A stretch of 60,181 bases of DNA. It comes from Nocardia alni (GTDB taxonomy: Bacteria; Actinomycetota; Actinomycetes; Mycobacteriales; Mycobacteriaceae). The notes below the pieces were generated by a model. It saw nothing but the letters and a program-made list of their open reading frames with translations. It did not search any database and was not told where the DNA came from. Shown here in pieces: positions 1-9,244 of the stretch. The stretch is taken from assembly GCF_019038435.1 (NCBI RefSeq), contig NZ_JAGPOX010000046.1, positions 1-60,181 of the forward strand. The letters are read 5' to 3'. The position numbers were made by a program, and so were the translations under genes. Each line of letters opens with the position of its first letter. Within the stretch, counting starts at the first letter, position 1.

Positions 1-162
1 GGAGCAAGCAGCGGTGCCCGACCGACGCGCCCCCAGGGCGCCGAAAACCCGCCCCGGAGCGAAGCGGAGGGGCAAATAGACACAGCAAACGCAATAATTA
101 CAGTTGGGGGGATAGGGTGGGATGCGCAGGGTGATCTATTCCGAGACATAGGGGCGACACCG

Positions 163-651
163 GTGGATTTCACTATCGTCGAGCGCCACGAGACGCTGGT
201 GGCGGGTACGGTACTGCGCAGCCCAGCGCTGGCGGTCGAGGGGCCGCGTCGGCTGAGGGTCGAACAGGCCTGGCGGCACGTCCTCAAACGCGACTTGCCT
301 GGACCGCTGGCGAGCGCGTTCGTCGACCATGCGCCCGAGATCGGTTCGTATCTGACCCATATCGTCGGCTATCGCTGCGAGAGCATGGACGATCTGCTGC
401 CCGGCGATGTACTGGCACGGATCCCCGGCGGGCGGTTCGCCCGATTCGTCCGCAGCGGTGAGCATCTGGGCGACACCATCGTGTCCGTCTGGCGAGCGGT
501 GTGGGACCTGGAGACGGCGGGGGCGCTGGTGCGCTCGTACACAGGCGATTTCGAGCACTATCCGGATCGGCATACGGTCGAGGTGTTCGTCGCGCTGGCC
601 GACGAGCCGGACACCGCCGCGAGCGGCACGCCCGAGGCAAGCGACAGGTAG
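163..651 (+). CDS. effector-binding (GyrI-like) domain protein, first of a tandem pair
   Basis: This encodes 162 residues from a GTG start. The body looks like a GyrI/AraC effector-binding fold used alone, with no DNA-binding domain: it opens with MDFTIVERHETLVAGTVLRS and has a second half rich in beta segments ending in VEVFVAL. The next gene, 9 bp downstream, is a clear paralogue with the same opening (MDFEIV) and the same closing beta strand (VEVYVSLD), so the two probably form an operon after a duplication. Standalone members of this fold bind small hydrophobic ligands or gyrase, but the ligand here cannot be read from sequence. No catalytic motif was recognised. The reading frame is reliable; the family call is moderate. 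Confidence 0.75.
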   Translation: MDFTIVERHETLVAGTVLRSPALAVEGPRRLRVEQAWRHVLKRDLPGPLASAFVDHAPEIGSYLTHIVGYRCESMDDLLPGDVLARIPGGRFARFVRSGEHLGDTIVSVWRAVWDLETAGALVRSYTGDFEHYPDRHTVEVFVALADEPDTAASGTPEASDR

Positions 652-660
652 GGGCGCACC

Positions 661-1086
661 ATGGATTTCGAGATCGTCACCCTGGACCAGAGCCTGGTCG
701 GTGGGCTGACCATTCCGTTGACCGGGCGCGAGGTGACGGCCCGCGACCTGGATCTGGTCAACTTCACCTGGGACAGATACCTGTCCAGGGAGAAAGACGC
801 CGCGCGGGTCGCCGCGTACATCGGCCAGAACGACCATGCGGTCGCGGTTCTCGGCTATGAGCTCGCGGCGCTGGACGACCTGGACACCGGAGATGTGCTC
901 ACCCGCGTCCCCTCCGGCCGCTACGCCAAATTCGTGGTCACCGACAAGCCCTACGACCTGTTGCGCACCGCATGGGCGAAGGTCGCCAAGGCCGAGGCCG
1001 CGGGCACCATCACCCGCTCACACGCCGCGGAGGTCGAGCGCTACACGGGCCCAACCTCCGTCGAGGTGTACGTCTCACTGGACTGA
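661..1086 (+). CDS. effector-binding (GyrI-like) domain protein, second of a tandem pair
   Basis: This encodes 141 residues from an ATG start, 9 bp after the stop of its paralogue. It shares with that neighbour the MDFxIV opening, a central GYELAALDDLDTGDVLTRVPSGRYAKF segment (the neighbour has GYRCESMDDLLPGDVLARIPGGRFARF; both are quoted only in pieces here), and the C-terminal VEVYVSLD strand. The fold is predicted to be a single-domain ligand-binding GyrI/SOUL-like unit in the cytoplasm. The R/K-F-V segment after the PSGRY turn is the best conserved part between the two copies. The tandem arrangement suggests a heterodimer or diverged ligand specificity, which is inference. The function is unknown. 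Confidence 0.72.
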   Translation: MDFEIVTLDQSLVGGLTIPLTGREVTARDLDLVNFTWDRYLSREKDAARVAAYIGQNDHAVAVLGYELAALDDLDTGDVLTRVPSGRYAKFVVTDKPYDLLRTAWAKVAKAEAAGTITRSHAAEVERYTGPTSVEVYVSLD

Positions 1087-1124
1087 GCTGCGCCCCCGCC
1101 GACTGGTCCGGTCGTGATATCAAC

Positions 1125-1254
1125 GCGACAACTGATCTCGCAAGATGCGGGTAACTTGCCGGGTACGGGCTGACTCTCCCCCGCCCGACCGCCGGCCGCC
1201 AACGCCACTGCCCTGGCACACGAGCCTGGCCTGAGGCGCGGAGAGGCGGATCAG
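1125..1254. repeat. dispersed repeat, copy A
   Basis: A stretch of about 130 bp between the tandem effector-binding genes and the convergent CRP gene is roughly 80% identical by eye to 52161-52289, in the same orientation. Positions 1226-1251 are identical to 52264-52289 over 26 bp, and the segment ACCGCCGGCCGCCAACG is also shared exactly. Single-base gaps between the copies break any shared reading frame, so it is probably not coding. Copy A reaches the stop codon of the CRP gene. The nature of the element is unknown. Confidence 0.8.
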
Positions 1255-1916
1255 TGCGATTTCGCCGCCGCGACCAGCGCGGTGCGATCGGTGACGATGA
1301 TCCGGCCGCGCCGCAGTTCGACGATTCCGCGATCCTCGAGCTCACGCAGGATCTTGTTGGCCGTGACCCGGGTGGTCCCGGCCATCGACGCCAGATCGTC
1401 CTGGGTGAGCCGGATCTCGGCGATGGGCGCCCGGCCGCCGTACGTCCGGGCCAGATCCACCAGCCGCCGGACCACCCGCGCTTCGACCGGCAGATACAGC
1501 GCCTCGAGCACCATCGCGGACAGGCGACGGACCTGGATCACCAGGGTTCGGATGAGCATTCGCTCGATATCGGGATTCGCGGCACGCAACGCCGCCAGCT
1601 GTGCGCGGCTCAGGGTGAGGGTCTCCACGTTCTCGGCCGCCTCCACGGTCGCGGTGCGTTTGGAGTCGGCGCTCAGCAGCGCCAGCTCACCGAACGCATC
1701 GCCCGGTCCGATGATGGTCAGCGTGGCGGTGTACCCCATCGGGGTGGCCACCCGGATCAGCAGCAGTCCGGATTTGATCAGATGCAGAGTGTCTCCGGGA
1801 TCGCCCTCATGACAGAGGATTTCGCGGCGTTTGAACTTGCGCGGGGTGCAGGAGGCGAGCACCTGGCGCCGCTCGCCGTCGTCCAGGTCGCGCAGCAGTG
1901 CGTAATCGATGGTCAT
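1251..1916 (-). CDS. Crp/Fnr-family cAMP-responsive transcriptional regulator
   Basis: This is a 221-residue protein with an N-terminal cyclic-nucleotide-binding domain (about residues 15-115) and a C-terminal winged helix (about 140-210). The phosphate-binding cassette is intact: FGELAL at 75-80 and RTAT at 87-90, as in cAMP-binding members. The recognition helix region is TQDDLASMAGTTRVTANKIL (171-190). The start chosen is the ATG at 1916, where MTIDYALL begins the family fold; a longer frame exists but would overlap the cyclase deeply. The start overlaps the cyclase stop as ATGA, so the regulator is translated right after an adenylate cyclase, which supports cAMP as ligand. It is a second CRP type rather than an obvious GlxR. 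Confidence 0.9.
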   Translation of the reverse strand: MTIDYALLRDLDDGERRQVLASCTPRKFKRREILCHEGDPGDTLHLIKSGLLLIRVATPMGYTATLTIIGPGDAFGELALLSADSKRTATVEAAENVETLTLSRAQLAALRAANPDIERMLIRTLVIQVRRLSAMVLEALYLPVEARVVRRLVDLARTYGGRAPIAEIRLTQDDLASMAGTTRVTANKILRELEDRGIVELRRGRIIVTDRTALVAAAKSH

Positions 1917-3547
1917 CGCAATCCCTCGAGCACGTAGCAGGTCACCGGCTCCCGTCGGCCCTTGACGGTGATGGTGTCCAATGTGCGCACGGATACCCGA
2001 TCCCCGAGCTGCGCACACGTCGAGGAGCTGATCACCACGGTGCCAGGCTCGGCCACGCCCTCCAATCGCGCCGCGAGATTGGTGGTGTCGCCGATCGCGG
2101 TGTAGTTACGCATCTGTGCCGCACCGATATTGCCGACCAGGGCGGGACCGGAGTTGATCCCGACCCGGAAGTGCGGCCATTCCGGATGCCCCGCGGCGAT
2201 CTGCCCGACCGCCCACTGCAGTCCCAGCCCGGCCCGCGCCGCCCGGAGAGCATGGTCGGGCTGGGGATTCGGCGCGTTGAACACCGCCATCACCGCATCG
2301 CCGACGAACTGCACCACCGTCCCGCCCTCGGTGAGGATCACCGGCACGATCGCGCCGTAGTAGGTGTTGAGCATGTGCACCACCGCCGCCGGATCGGTGT
2401 TCTCCGAGAACGGCGTGAACCCGGACAGGTCCGCCATCAGCACGGTAACCTCGGCGATCCGGCCACCGAGGTCGGCCTGGGTGGGATCGGCGAGCAACTC
2501 GGTCGCCACCGCGGGGGACATATAGGACCGGAACAGCTCATCGAGCTGACCGTACAGCCGCGCGTTCTGCTCCAGGACCGCGAACTGCCGTTCGGTCATC
2601 CCGAACTGCCGCGACAGCCGCACGCCGAGCGATCCGAGGGGTTCGCGCTCGGCCACCCCGCTGGCGGTCCGCTCGCGCAGAATGCCCACCATCTCGGTCA
2701 GTGCCCGGCCGTAGTCGCGCTCCAGCGCCGCCATGGTCTGTTGCAGCGTCACGCTGTCGAACAGGCCCAGCGACGAGCCTTCCCTGCGGAATTGCAGGTG
2801 GCTGCTCACGGCGATCAACGCGAACGCGACCAGCATCAGCACATGCCATTCCCACCAGGAGGTCCGCCAGCTGCGCCCGAAGCCGATGGCGAGCAATGCC
2901 TCGATCAGCAGCACGAACGTGGTGACAATGGTGAGCAGCAGCAGGCCCCGGCGACGCGCGAACTGCCGCGCGTACGCGACCGCCGCGCCCAGGTAGCACA
3001 GCGAGCCGAAGAACGCGATGCCGACGAGCGGCCCCGAAGTCTCGGTGGGACTGGGCGTTCCGTTCAGCGGCGGTATCCGGGTCATCGAGATGGCCGCCCA
3101 GACCAGGAAACTCGCCGCCGGAAGCGCGGCCAGCAGCCACATCCACCGCTGCAACCGGGCGACGGCCTCGGGCCCGTATTCGACGGCCGAGGCCAGCGCG
3201 GCCATACCGCCGAGGGTCAGTCCGATCGGAACCGCGTAGACGAAGCCGGCATTGGGTGAGTTCAGGATCACCCCGGGCGTGGCCACCGCGTGCAGTGCCA
3301 GGAACCCGGCGGAGAACTGGAACATCAGCGATATCAGGATGAGTCGCACATCACGGCGGCTGCGCGCGGCCCGGAACAGGATGGTGCCCAGCGCCATCGA
3401 CAGCAGCGCCGCCGACAACACAAGCCAGAAGTGCTCCACATGATGTTCGTAGTGCGCGTCCAGCATCGGGTCCGCGACGAGCAAGGAAAGTCCCAGCGCG
3501 GGCAGTGTTACCGCCACGGCCCAGGTGAGCGCTCTCACGTTGAACAC
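1913..3547 (-). CDS. membrane class III adenylate/guanylate cyclase
   Basis: This is a 544-residue protein. About eight hydrophobic segments span residues 5-253; a linker of about 100 residues follows, then one class III cyclase catalytic domain (about 365-540). The two metal-binding aspartates are visible in MADLSGF (D373) and VQFVGDAVM (D417), and the transition-state pair in GDTTNLAARLE (N490, R494). Purine-specifying residues cannot be assigned securely, so ATP is inferred as substrate from the coupled CRP regulator. It is the first gene of a two-gene minus-strand operon with a 4-bp ATGA overlap into the regulator. The start MFNVRALTWAV places the first membrane segment at the N-terminus. 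No HAMP domain is obvious between the membrane part and the catalytic domain. Confidence 0.92.
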   Translation of the reverse strand: MFNVRALTWAVAVTLPALGLSLLVADPMLDAHYEHHVEHFWLVLSAALLSMALGTILFRAARSRRDVRLILISLMFQFSAGFLALHAVATPGVILNSPNAGFVYAVPIGLTLGGMAALASAVEYGPEAVARLQRWMWLLAALPAASFLVWAAISMTRIPPLNGTPSPTETSGPLVGIAFFGSLCYLGAAVAYARQFARRRGLLLLTIVTTFVLLIEALLAIGFGRSWRTSWWEWHVLMLVAFALIAVSSHLQFRREGSSLGLFDSVTLQQTMAALERDYGRALTEMVGILRERTASGVAEREPLGSLGVRLSRQFGMTERQFAVLEQNARLYGQLDELFRSYMSPAVATELLADPTQADLGGRIAEVTVLMADLSGFTPFSENTDPAAVVHMLNTYYGAIVPVILTEGGTVVQFVGDAVMAVFNAPNPQPDHALRAARAGLGLQWAVGQIAAGHPEWPHFRVGINSGPALVGNIGAAQMRNYTAIGDTTNLAARLEGVAEPGTVVISSSTCAQLGDRVSVRTLDTITVKGRREPVTCYVLEGLR

Positions 3548-3596
3548 CCGTCGAACCTACCCACCAACCAGATTCGCGGCCACTCGGTCCACGAGA

Positions 3597-3635
3597 CACC
3601 GATGCCCCGGCAGCGAGGCTGCCGGGGCATCGGTG
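3597..3635 (-). terminator. strong hairpin terminator
   Basis: Two perfect 18-bp arms (3597-3614 and 3618-3635) flank a GAG loop. The GC-rich hairpin lies 25 bp beyond the stop of the small secreted-protein gene at 3661 and just upstream of the cyclase start. It should end the former transcript and insulate the cyclase operon. There is no T-run, as is common in high-GC actinobacteria. Confidence 0.8.
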
Positions 3636-3660
3636 ATATTCGGTTGTTCGGCGCTGCGGA

Positions 3661-3933
3661 TCAGCGGCCGCGGAACCAGTCGAAGTCGTAACCCGAGTTG
3701 TGGTTATGGAAGTTCTGCCAGTCGTTGTGGTGGCTGCCGTGCCACTGGTAGCGGTCGCAGAAGTTGTAGTAGTGCCAGTTGAAGTTCGAGCCCCACGTGC
3801 AGTAGGAGTCACCCCACCAGGTCTTGGCGGGCTCGTTGGCGGTGGGCGAGGCCGAGGCGATTCCGGCGCCGGTTCCGGTGAGGACCGCGACGGCCGCCAC
3901 TGCGGTGGCGATGCGGCGGAAGCTGTTCTTCAT
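3661..3933 (-). CDS. small secreted aromatic- and histidine-rich protein
   Basis: This encodes 90 residues. The ATG at 3933 is preferred because GGAG sits about 9 bases upstream and because residues 1-29 form a classic Sec signal peptide (MKNSFRR, a hydrophobic core, then GIASAS). The mature part of about 60 residues is very unusual: it is dominated by Trp, Tyr, Phe, His, Asn and Asp, with two cysteines (in SYCTWG and FNFCDRY-like context) that could form one disulfide. The segment WHGSHHNDWQNFHNHN could bind metal, which is inference. It is monocistronic between terminators. No family was recognised. Confidence 0.75.
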   Translation of the reverse strand: MKNSFRRIATAVAAVAVLTGTGAGIASASPTANEPAKTWWGDSYCTWGSNFNWHYYNFCDRYQWHGSHHNDWQNFHNHNSGYDFDWFRGR

Positions 3934-4067
3934 GGTGTGCTCCAAGCTGTTTCGTTCTGTCGGGCAACGTGAGACAAAGTTTGCCGTCGAAGCACGAAAG
4001 TCTCTGCCGCCCAGACGACACCCGGTGTGTATCCGTCGCGACACAACGCCGGCAGCGCCGGAAGACG

Positions 4068-4102
4068 ACGACACGCCCCCGGTACGACCGGGGGCGTGTC
4101 GT
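4068..4102 (-). terminator. terminator of the padR-ino1 operon
   Basis: Perfect 16-bp arms (4068-4083 and 4087-4102) with an ACG loop lie 23 bp beyond the ino1 stop on the minus strand. The placement and strength fit an intrinsic-type terminator without a T-tract. Confidence 0.8.
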
Positions 4103-4125
4103 GCGCCAACGCGATTCAGGACAGC

Positions 4126-5215
<1,090 letters not shown>

Positions 5216-5223
<8 letters not shown>

Positions 5224-5773
5224 GGCCGATATTTCCCTCTTTCTGTGGTGCCGCCTGCATCGACTGCTCGGCGGCAATCAACTCGTTGAGCCAGCGCACT
5301 TCGCGCTCGCTTGATTCCAGGCCGAGCTGGTGCAGTTGGCGGGTGTAGCGATCCAGGGTTCCGCTGGCCCGCTTGATCGCCTCCCGCAGTCCCTCCCGAC
5401 GCTCCTCGACCTGCCGACGCCGACCCTCCAGGATCCGCATCCGCGCCTCGGCGGGGGTGCGGCCGAAGAAGGCCAGGTGCACGCCGAAGCCGTCATCGGT
5501 GTAGTTCTGCGGGCCGGTATCGGCGAGCAGTTCGCCGAACCGCACGCGACCGGGCTCGGTCATTTGATAGACCCGCCGCGCCCGCCGGGTGACCACCCCG
5601 GCCATGGACTCCTCGGCGATCAACCCGTCGGCCTGCATGCGACGCAGGGTCGGGTAGAGCGAGCCGTAGGAGAAGGCCCGAAACGGCCCCAAGAGGCCGG
5701 TCAGCCGTTTGCGCAGCTCATAGCCGTGCATGGGGGCCTCCAGGAGCAGCCCGAGAATCGCGAGTTCGAGCAC
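5216..5773 (-). CDS. PadR-family transcriptional regulator (Rv0047c-like)
   Basis: This encodes 185 residues. The GTG at 5773 is chosen, giving MLELAILGLLLEAPMHGYEL; AGGAGG lies 8 bases upstream of it, whereas the in-frame GTG at 5782 falls inside that Shine-Dalgarno. The N-terminal winged helix is typical of PadR (HGYELRKRL, then SYGSLYPTLRRMQADGLI and the wing). The C-terminal half (about 95-185) is a helical Vir-like dimerisation region with a likely coiled coil around RRQVEERREGLREAIK. It is the first gene of the operon with ino1. A 21-bp palindrome at 5819-5839 in its promoter is the obvious candidate for autoregulation. The effector is unknown. Confidence 0.92.
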
Positions 5774-5795
5774 GGGCTTCACCTCCTGTCTGTTC

Positions 5796-5839
5796 CGTAT
5801 CGCTGGATACGATCAGCCACTATATCGCGCCGATATAGT
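5796..5839. promoter_or_regulatory. candidate PadR operator between padR-ino1 and the DUF5318 gene
   Basis: The 21-bp palindrome at 5819-5839 has perfect 9-bp arms, ACTATATCG and CGATATAGT, around CGC. A second inverted repeat, CGTATC-GCTG-GATACG, lies at 5796-5811, closer to the padR start. AT-rich dyads with TATATCG half-sites suit dimeric PadR proteins. The region lies between divergent genes, so a bound regulator could affect both directions. Confidence 0.7.
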
Positions 5840-5934
5840 TTCCGACAGATCCGCCCGACACATCGGATGTGACGAGCGTTCCGGGACGCCGGACCCGGGA
5901 GCGGTCGTCGGACCTCCGGGCTACTCTGGAACCC

Positions 5935-6345
5935 GTGCGAATTCAGCGGCAGGTAGTGGACTATGCGCTTCGGCGCCGGTCGCTGCTGGCCGATGTCTAT
6001 GCGGGCCGCGTGGATGTCTCCGAGGTCTGCGATGCGAATCCCTATCTGCTGCGCGCGGCGAAGTTTCATGGACGAGGCAGTGATGTCACCTGCCCCATAT
6101 GCCGAAAAGAGCAGCTCACTCTCGTATCGTGGGTTTACGGTGATGGACTCGGGCCGATCGCAGGCTCGGCTCGCGCGCCCGAGGAGCTGATCCGGCTGGC
6201 GGAGTCCCGCGAGGAGTTCTCGGTACATGTGGTAGAGGTGTGCCGCAGCTGCAGCTGGAATCATCTGGTGCAGTCCTACGTGCTCGGTCACCCGCCGGCG
6301 CCCACACGACGCCGCACCGGCGCCCGCCGGACCGCCGCGGAGTGA
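5935..6345 (+). CDS. DUF5318 protein with a four-cysteine zinc-binding motif
   Basis: This encodes 136 residues from a GTG at 5935 (MRIQRQVVDYALRRRSLL, the usual family start; a longer frame upstream is not supported). Two CxxC pairs, CPIC (C53, C56) and CRSC (C103, C106), could bind one zinc ion. The C-terminus is basic (RRRTGARR). It is the orthologue by position of Rv0049, immediately upstream of ponA on the same strand, and the pairing with ponA is conserved across mycolate-producing actinobacteria. The function is not known; a role linked to cell-wall synthesis is inferred from neighbourhood only. Confidence 0.88.
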   Translation: MRIQRQVVDYALRRRSLLADVYAGRVDVSEVCDANPYLLRAAKFHGRGSDVTCPICRKEQLTLVSWVYGDGLGPIAGSARAPEELIRLAESREEFSVHVVEVCRSCSWNHLVQSYVLGHPPAPTRRRTGARRTAAE

Positions 6346-6440
6346 TGGGGTAGGGGAGCTGAACCTAGCGGAGCACAGGCGTGCCCGCGGCGGCCACAAC
6401 ACCGCCAACCGGACCGTTTCGAGTTATGGAGATCCGAACT

Positions 6441-9233
6441 GTGACTTCGCCGTACGACGATGGACCAGCCGGCGGCCGTGGCCCGCGAGGCCCGCAACCG
6501 GGGCCCGGCGGCTATCCGCCGCCGCGGCCCGGCGGCCCACCGCAGGGCGGGCGTCCGCTGCCACCGGTGCGGCCGGGCGGGCAGGCGCCCGGCGCCGAGC
6601 CGCGCCGCGGTGGACCGCCGCCGGGTGATACGCGGGGCCAGCCGCCCAGCGGCGGAATGCGCCGGGTCCCACCGGGCGGCCAGCCGCCACGCGGCCCCGG
6701 CGGTCAGCCCCCCCGGCGGCCGGCGCCGGGCCCGCAGCGTCCACCCACCGGTGCGCAGGCCACACAGAAGATCGCGAACCCCGCGCAGGCGACGCAGAAG
6801 ATCTCCGCCGGAACCCTGGGCGAGGCGATGGCCAACCGGGGTTCGGCGCGTTCCGGTTCCGGCACGGCCACCCGGCCGCGTCCGGGCGAATCCCGCCCGC
6901 GCACCGGCCCGTTCGCCGAGTCCGAGCGCCCCACTGCGGGCGGACCGCCCTCGGGCCCGCCCCGGCGGCCCGGTGCGGGCGGCCCGGGTGGTCGCGGTGG
7001 AGGCCGCGGCGGCCGGAAGAAGAAATCGCCGTGGCGGATCGTGCGCCGAGTCGTCTACGTACTGGTAGCACTGGGCATCGTGGTGCCCAGTGCGATCTTC
7101 CTGATCGCATACTCCGAGGTCTCGGTACCCAAACCTGGTGACCTCAAACCCAATCAGGTCGCCACCGTGATGGCCGACGACGGCACCACCCAGATCGCGA
7201 AGATCGTTCCTCCGCAAGGCAACCGGTCCGACGTCACCATCGATCAGATCCCCCCGCACGTGCGCAACGCGGTCATCGCCGCGGAGGACAGGTCGTTCTA
7301 CACCAACCCGGGCTTCTCGATCTCCGGTTTCGCCCGCGCGTTCCGTGACAACCTGATGGGCAAGGCGACCGCCGGTGGTGGTTCCACGATCACCCAGCAG
7401 TACGTCAAGAACGTGATGGTCGGCAATCAGCACTCGCTCAGCCGTAAAATGCGCGAGCTGGTGATCTCGGCCAAGATGGCGCGGCAGTGGAGTAAGGACG
7501 ACATCCTCGCCGCGTACCTCAACACCATTCCGTTCGGCCGCGGCACCTTCGGCATCAACGCCGCCTCGCAGGCCTACTTCGGCAAGAAGGTGCAGGACCT
7601 GACGGTCGAGGAGGGCGCGATGCTGGCCGCCACGATCAACCAGCCCTACGGCCTCGACCCGGCGAACAACTACAAGGGCGCAGTCCAGCGCTGGAACTAC
7701 GTTCTGGACGGCATGGTGTCGATGGGCAACCTGCCGCAGGCACAGCGCGCGACGATGAAGTACCCGAACGTGCTGTCCCCGGACTCCGCGTCGGCCAACA
7801 AGCAGGATCCCGACACCGGCCCCAACGGCCTGATCAAGCGTCAGGTCATGACCGAACTCGCCGCGGCCGGGATCAGCGATACACAGATCAACACCGAGGG
7901 TCTGCAGATCACCACGACCATCGACGCCAAGGCACAGCAGTCCGCGGTCGACGCGGTGCACAAGAATATGGAGAACCAGCGGCCCGAGGTCCGCACCGCC
8001 GTGGTGTCGGTCGATCCGAAGACCGGCGGTGTGAAGGCCTATTACGGCGGCGACAACGGCCTGGGCTTCGACTACGCCAACGCGGGTCTGATGACCGGTT
8101 CGACGTTCAAGGTCTACGGCCTGACCGCGAATCTGGAGATGGGCAAGCCGCTGTCGGCCATGTACAGCAGTGACCCGCTCGACGTGCACGGGATCAAGAT
8201 CACCAATGCCGAGGGTGAGACCTGTGGCGTCTGTACCATCGCCGAGGCGCTCAAACGGTCCCTCAACACCAGCTTCTACCGCATGGAGCTGGACATGGGC
8301 CCCGACGGCCCGTCGAAGATCGCCGACATGGCGCACCGGCTGGGCATTCCCGACACGATCCCCGGCGTCGGCAAGACGCTGGTCAATCCCGACGGATCCC
8401 CCCCGAACGACGGAATCATCCTGGGCCAGTACCAGGTTCGCGCACTCGATATGGCCTCGGCCTACGGGACGCTCGGCGCGGAGGGCGTCTATCGCAAACC
8501 GCATTTCGTGCAGAAGGTCGTCACCGCCGACGGGCAGGTGCTGCTCGATCGCGGGCAGGACTCCGGTCAGCAGGTCGTCTCCAAGGCCGTGGCCGACAAC
8601 GTGATCTCCGCGATGGAGCCCATCGCGCATTACTCGTTCAAACACGACCTGGCCGGCGGCCGCGTCTCGGCCTCGAAGACAGGCACCACCCAACTCGGCG
8701 ACACCGGCCAGAACCGCGACGCCTGGATGATCGGCGAGACGCCGTCGTTGTCGACCGCCGTCTGGGCCGGTACCGATAAGGGTGTCGCGCTGAAGAAGAC
8801 GAACGGGGCCATCATGTACGGCTCCAACCTGCCGTCCGATATCTGGCAGGACACCATGGACGGCGCGCTGGACGGTACGCCGAAGGAAACCTTCCCGAAG
8901 CCGGATCCAATCGGCGGCCAGGCCGGTGTGCCGTCGTACTCGGCGCCCTTCACCCCTCCCTCGACGACCCCGCCGACGTATCAGCCGCCGCTCGAGGCCG
9001 CCCCGCCGTCGCAGATGGAGATCTTCCCGGGGCTGCGGATCCCGGTGCCGGGCGGCCTGCAGCCCAATCCGAATTACCAACAGCAGCAACAACAGCAACA
9101 ACAGGCGCCCATGGGCCCCGGCCCGCTGCCCGGTCAGCCCGTCGCGCCCGACGGAACCTTCTCGGTCACACCGGTTCCCGGCGAGACAGACAGTCAGACG
9201 CCCAACGCGGGGCAATCCGGTAACACCGGGTAG
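6441..9233 (+). CDS. ponA: bifunctional class A penicillin-binding protein (PBP1)
   Basis: This is a protein of about 930 residues that polymerises and cross-links peptidoglycan at the outer face of the membrane. A long Pro/Gly/Arg-rich cytoplasmic tail (to about 200) precedes one membrane segment (VVYVLVALGIVVPSAIFLIAY). The GT51 glycosyltransferase domain follows with AAEDRSFY near residue 280 and GGSTITQQYVKN. The transpeptidase has all three motifs: STFK (S554), SLN (S607) and KTGT (K746). The C-terminus is a Pro-rich tail with a poly-Gln run encoded by CAG/CAA repeats near 9080-9103. The GTG at 6441 is preferred because GGAG lies 9 bases upstream; an in-frame ATG at 6426 is the alternative. 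It matches Rv0050 by position. Confidence 0.96.
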   Translation: MTSPYDDGPAGGRGPRGPQPGPGGYPPPRPGGPPQGGRPLPPVRPGGQAPGAEPRRGGPPPGDTRGQPPSGGMRRVPPGGQPPRGPGGQPPRRPAPGPQRPPTGAQATQKIANPAQATQKISAGTLGEAMANRGSARSGSGTATRPRPGESRPRTGPFAESERPTAGGPPSGPPRRPGAGGPGGRGGGRGGRKKKSPWRIVRRVVYVLVALGIVVPSAIFLIAYSEVSVPKPGDLKPNQVATVMADDGTTQIAKIVPPQGNRSDVTIDQIPPHVRNAVIAAEDRSFYTNPGFSISGFARAFRDNLMGKATAGGGSTITQQYVKNVMVGNQHSLSRKMRELVISAKMARQWSKDDILAAYLNTIPFGRGTFGINAASQAYFGKKVQDLTVEEGAMLAATINQPYGLDPANNYKGAVQRWNYVLDGMVSMGNLPQAQRATMKYPNVLSPDSASANKQDPDTGPNGLIKRQVMTELAAAGISDTQINTEGLQITTTIDAKAQQSAVDAVHKNMENQRPEVRTAVVSVDPKTGGVKAYYGGDNGLGFDYANAGLMTGSTFKVYGLTANLEMGKPLSAMYSSDPLDVHGIKITNAEGETCGVCTIAEALKRSLNTSFYRMELDMGPDGPSKIADMAHRLGIPDTIPGVGKTLVNPDGSPPNDGIILGQYQVRALDMASAYGTLGAEGVYRKPHFVQKVVTADGQVLLDRGQDSGQQVVSKAVADNVISAMEPIAHYSFKHDLAGGRVSASKTGTTQLGDTGQNRDAWMIGETPSLSTAVWAGTDKGVALKKTNGAIMYGSNLPSDIWQDTMDGALDGTPKETFPKPDPIGGQAGVPSYSAPFTPPSTTPPTYQPPLEAAPPSQMEIFPGLRIPVPGGLQPNPNYQQQQQQQQQAPMGPGPLPGQPVAPDGTFSVTPVPGETDSQTPNAGQSGNTG

Positions 9234-9244
9234 CGTCGGTTGGC

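Noticed and set aside
1..162. Upstream end of the window
   Set aside because: No coding frame or clear signal was seen in this short segment.
9079..9103. CAG/CAA repeat as a microsatellite element
   Set aside because: It encodes the Gln-rich tail of PonA in frame and needs no separate explanation.
6288..9215. 975-residue open frame antisense to ponA
   Set aside because: It is a high-GC shadow with repetitive Arg/Gly/His composition and no domain; ponA on the other strand has all catalytic motifs.
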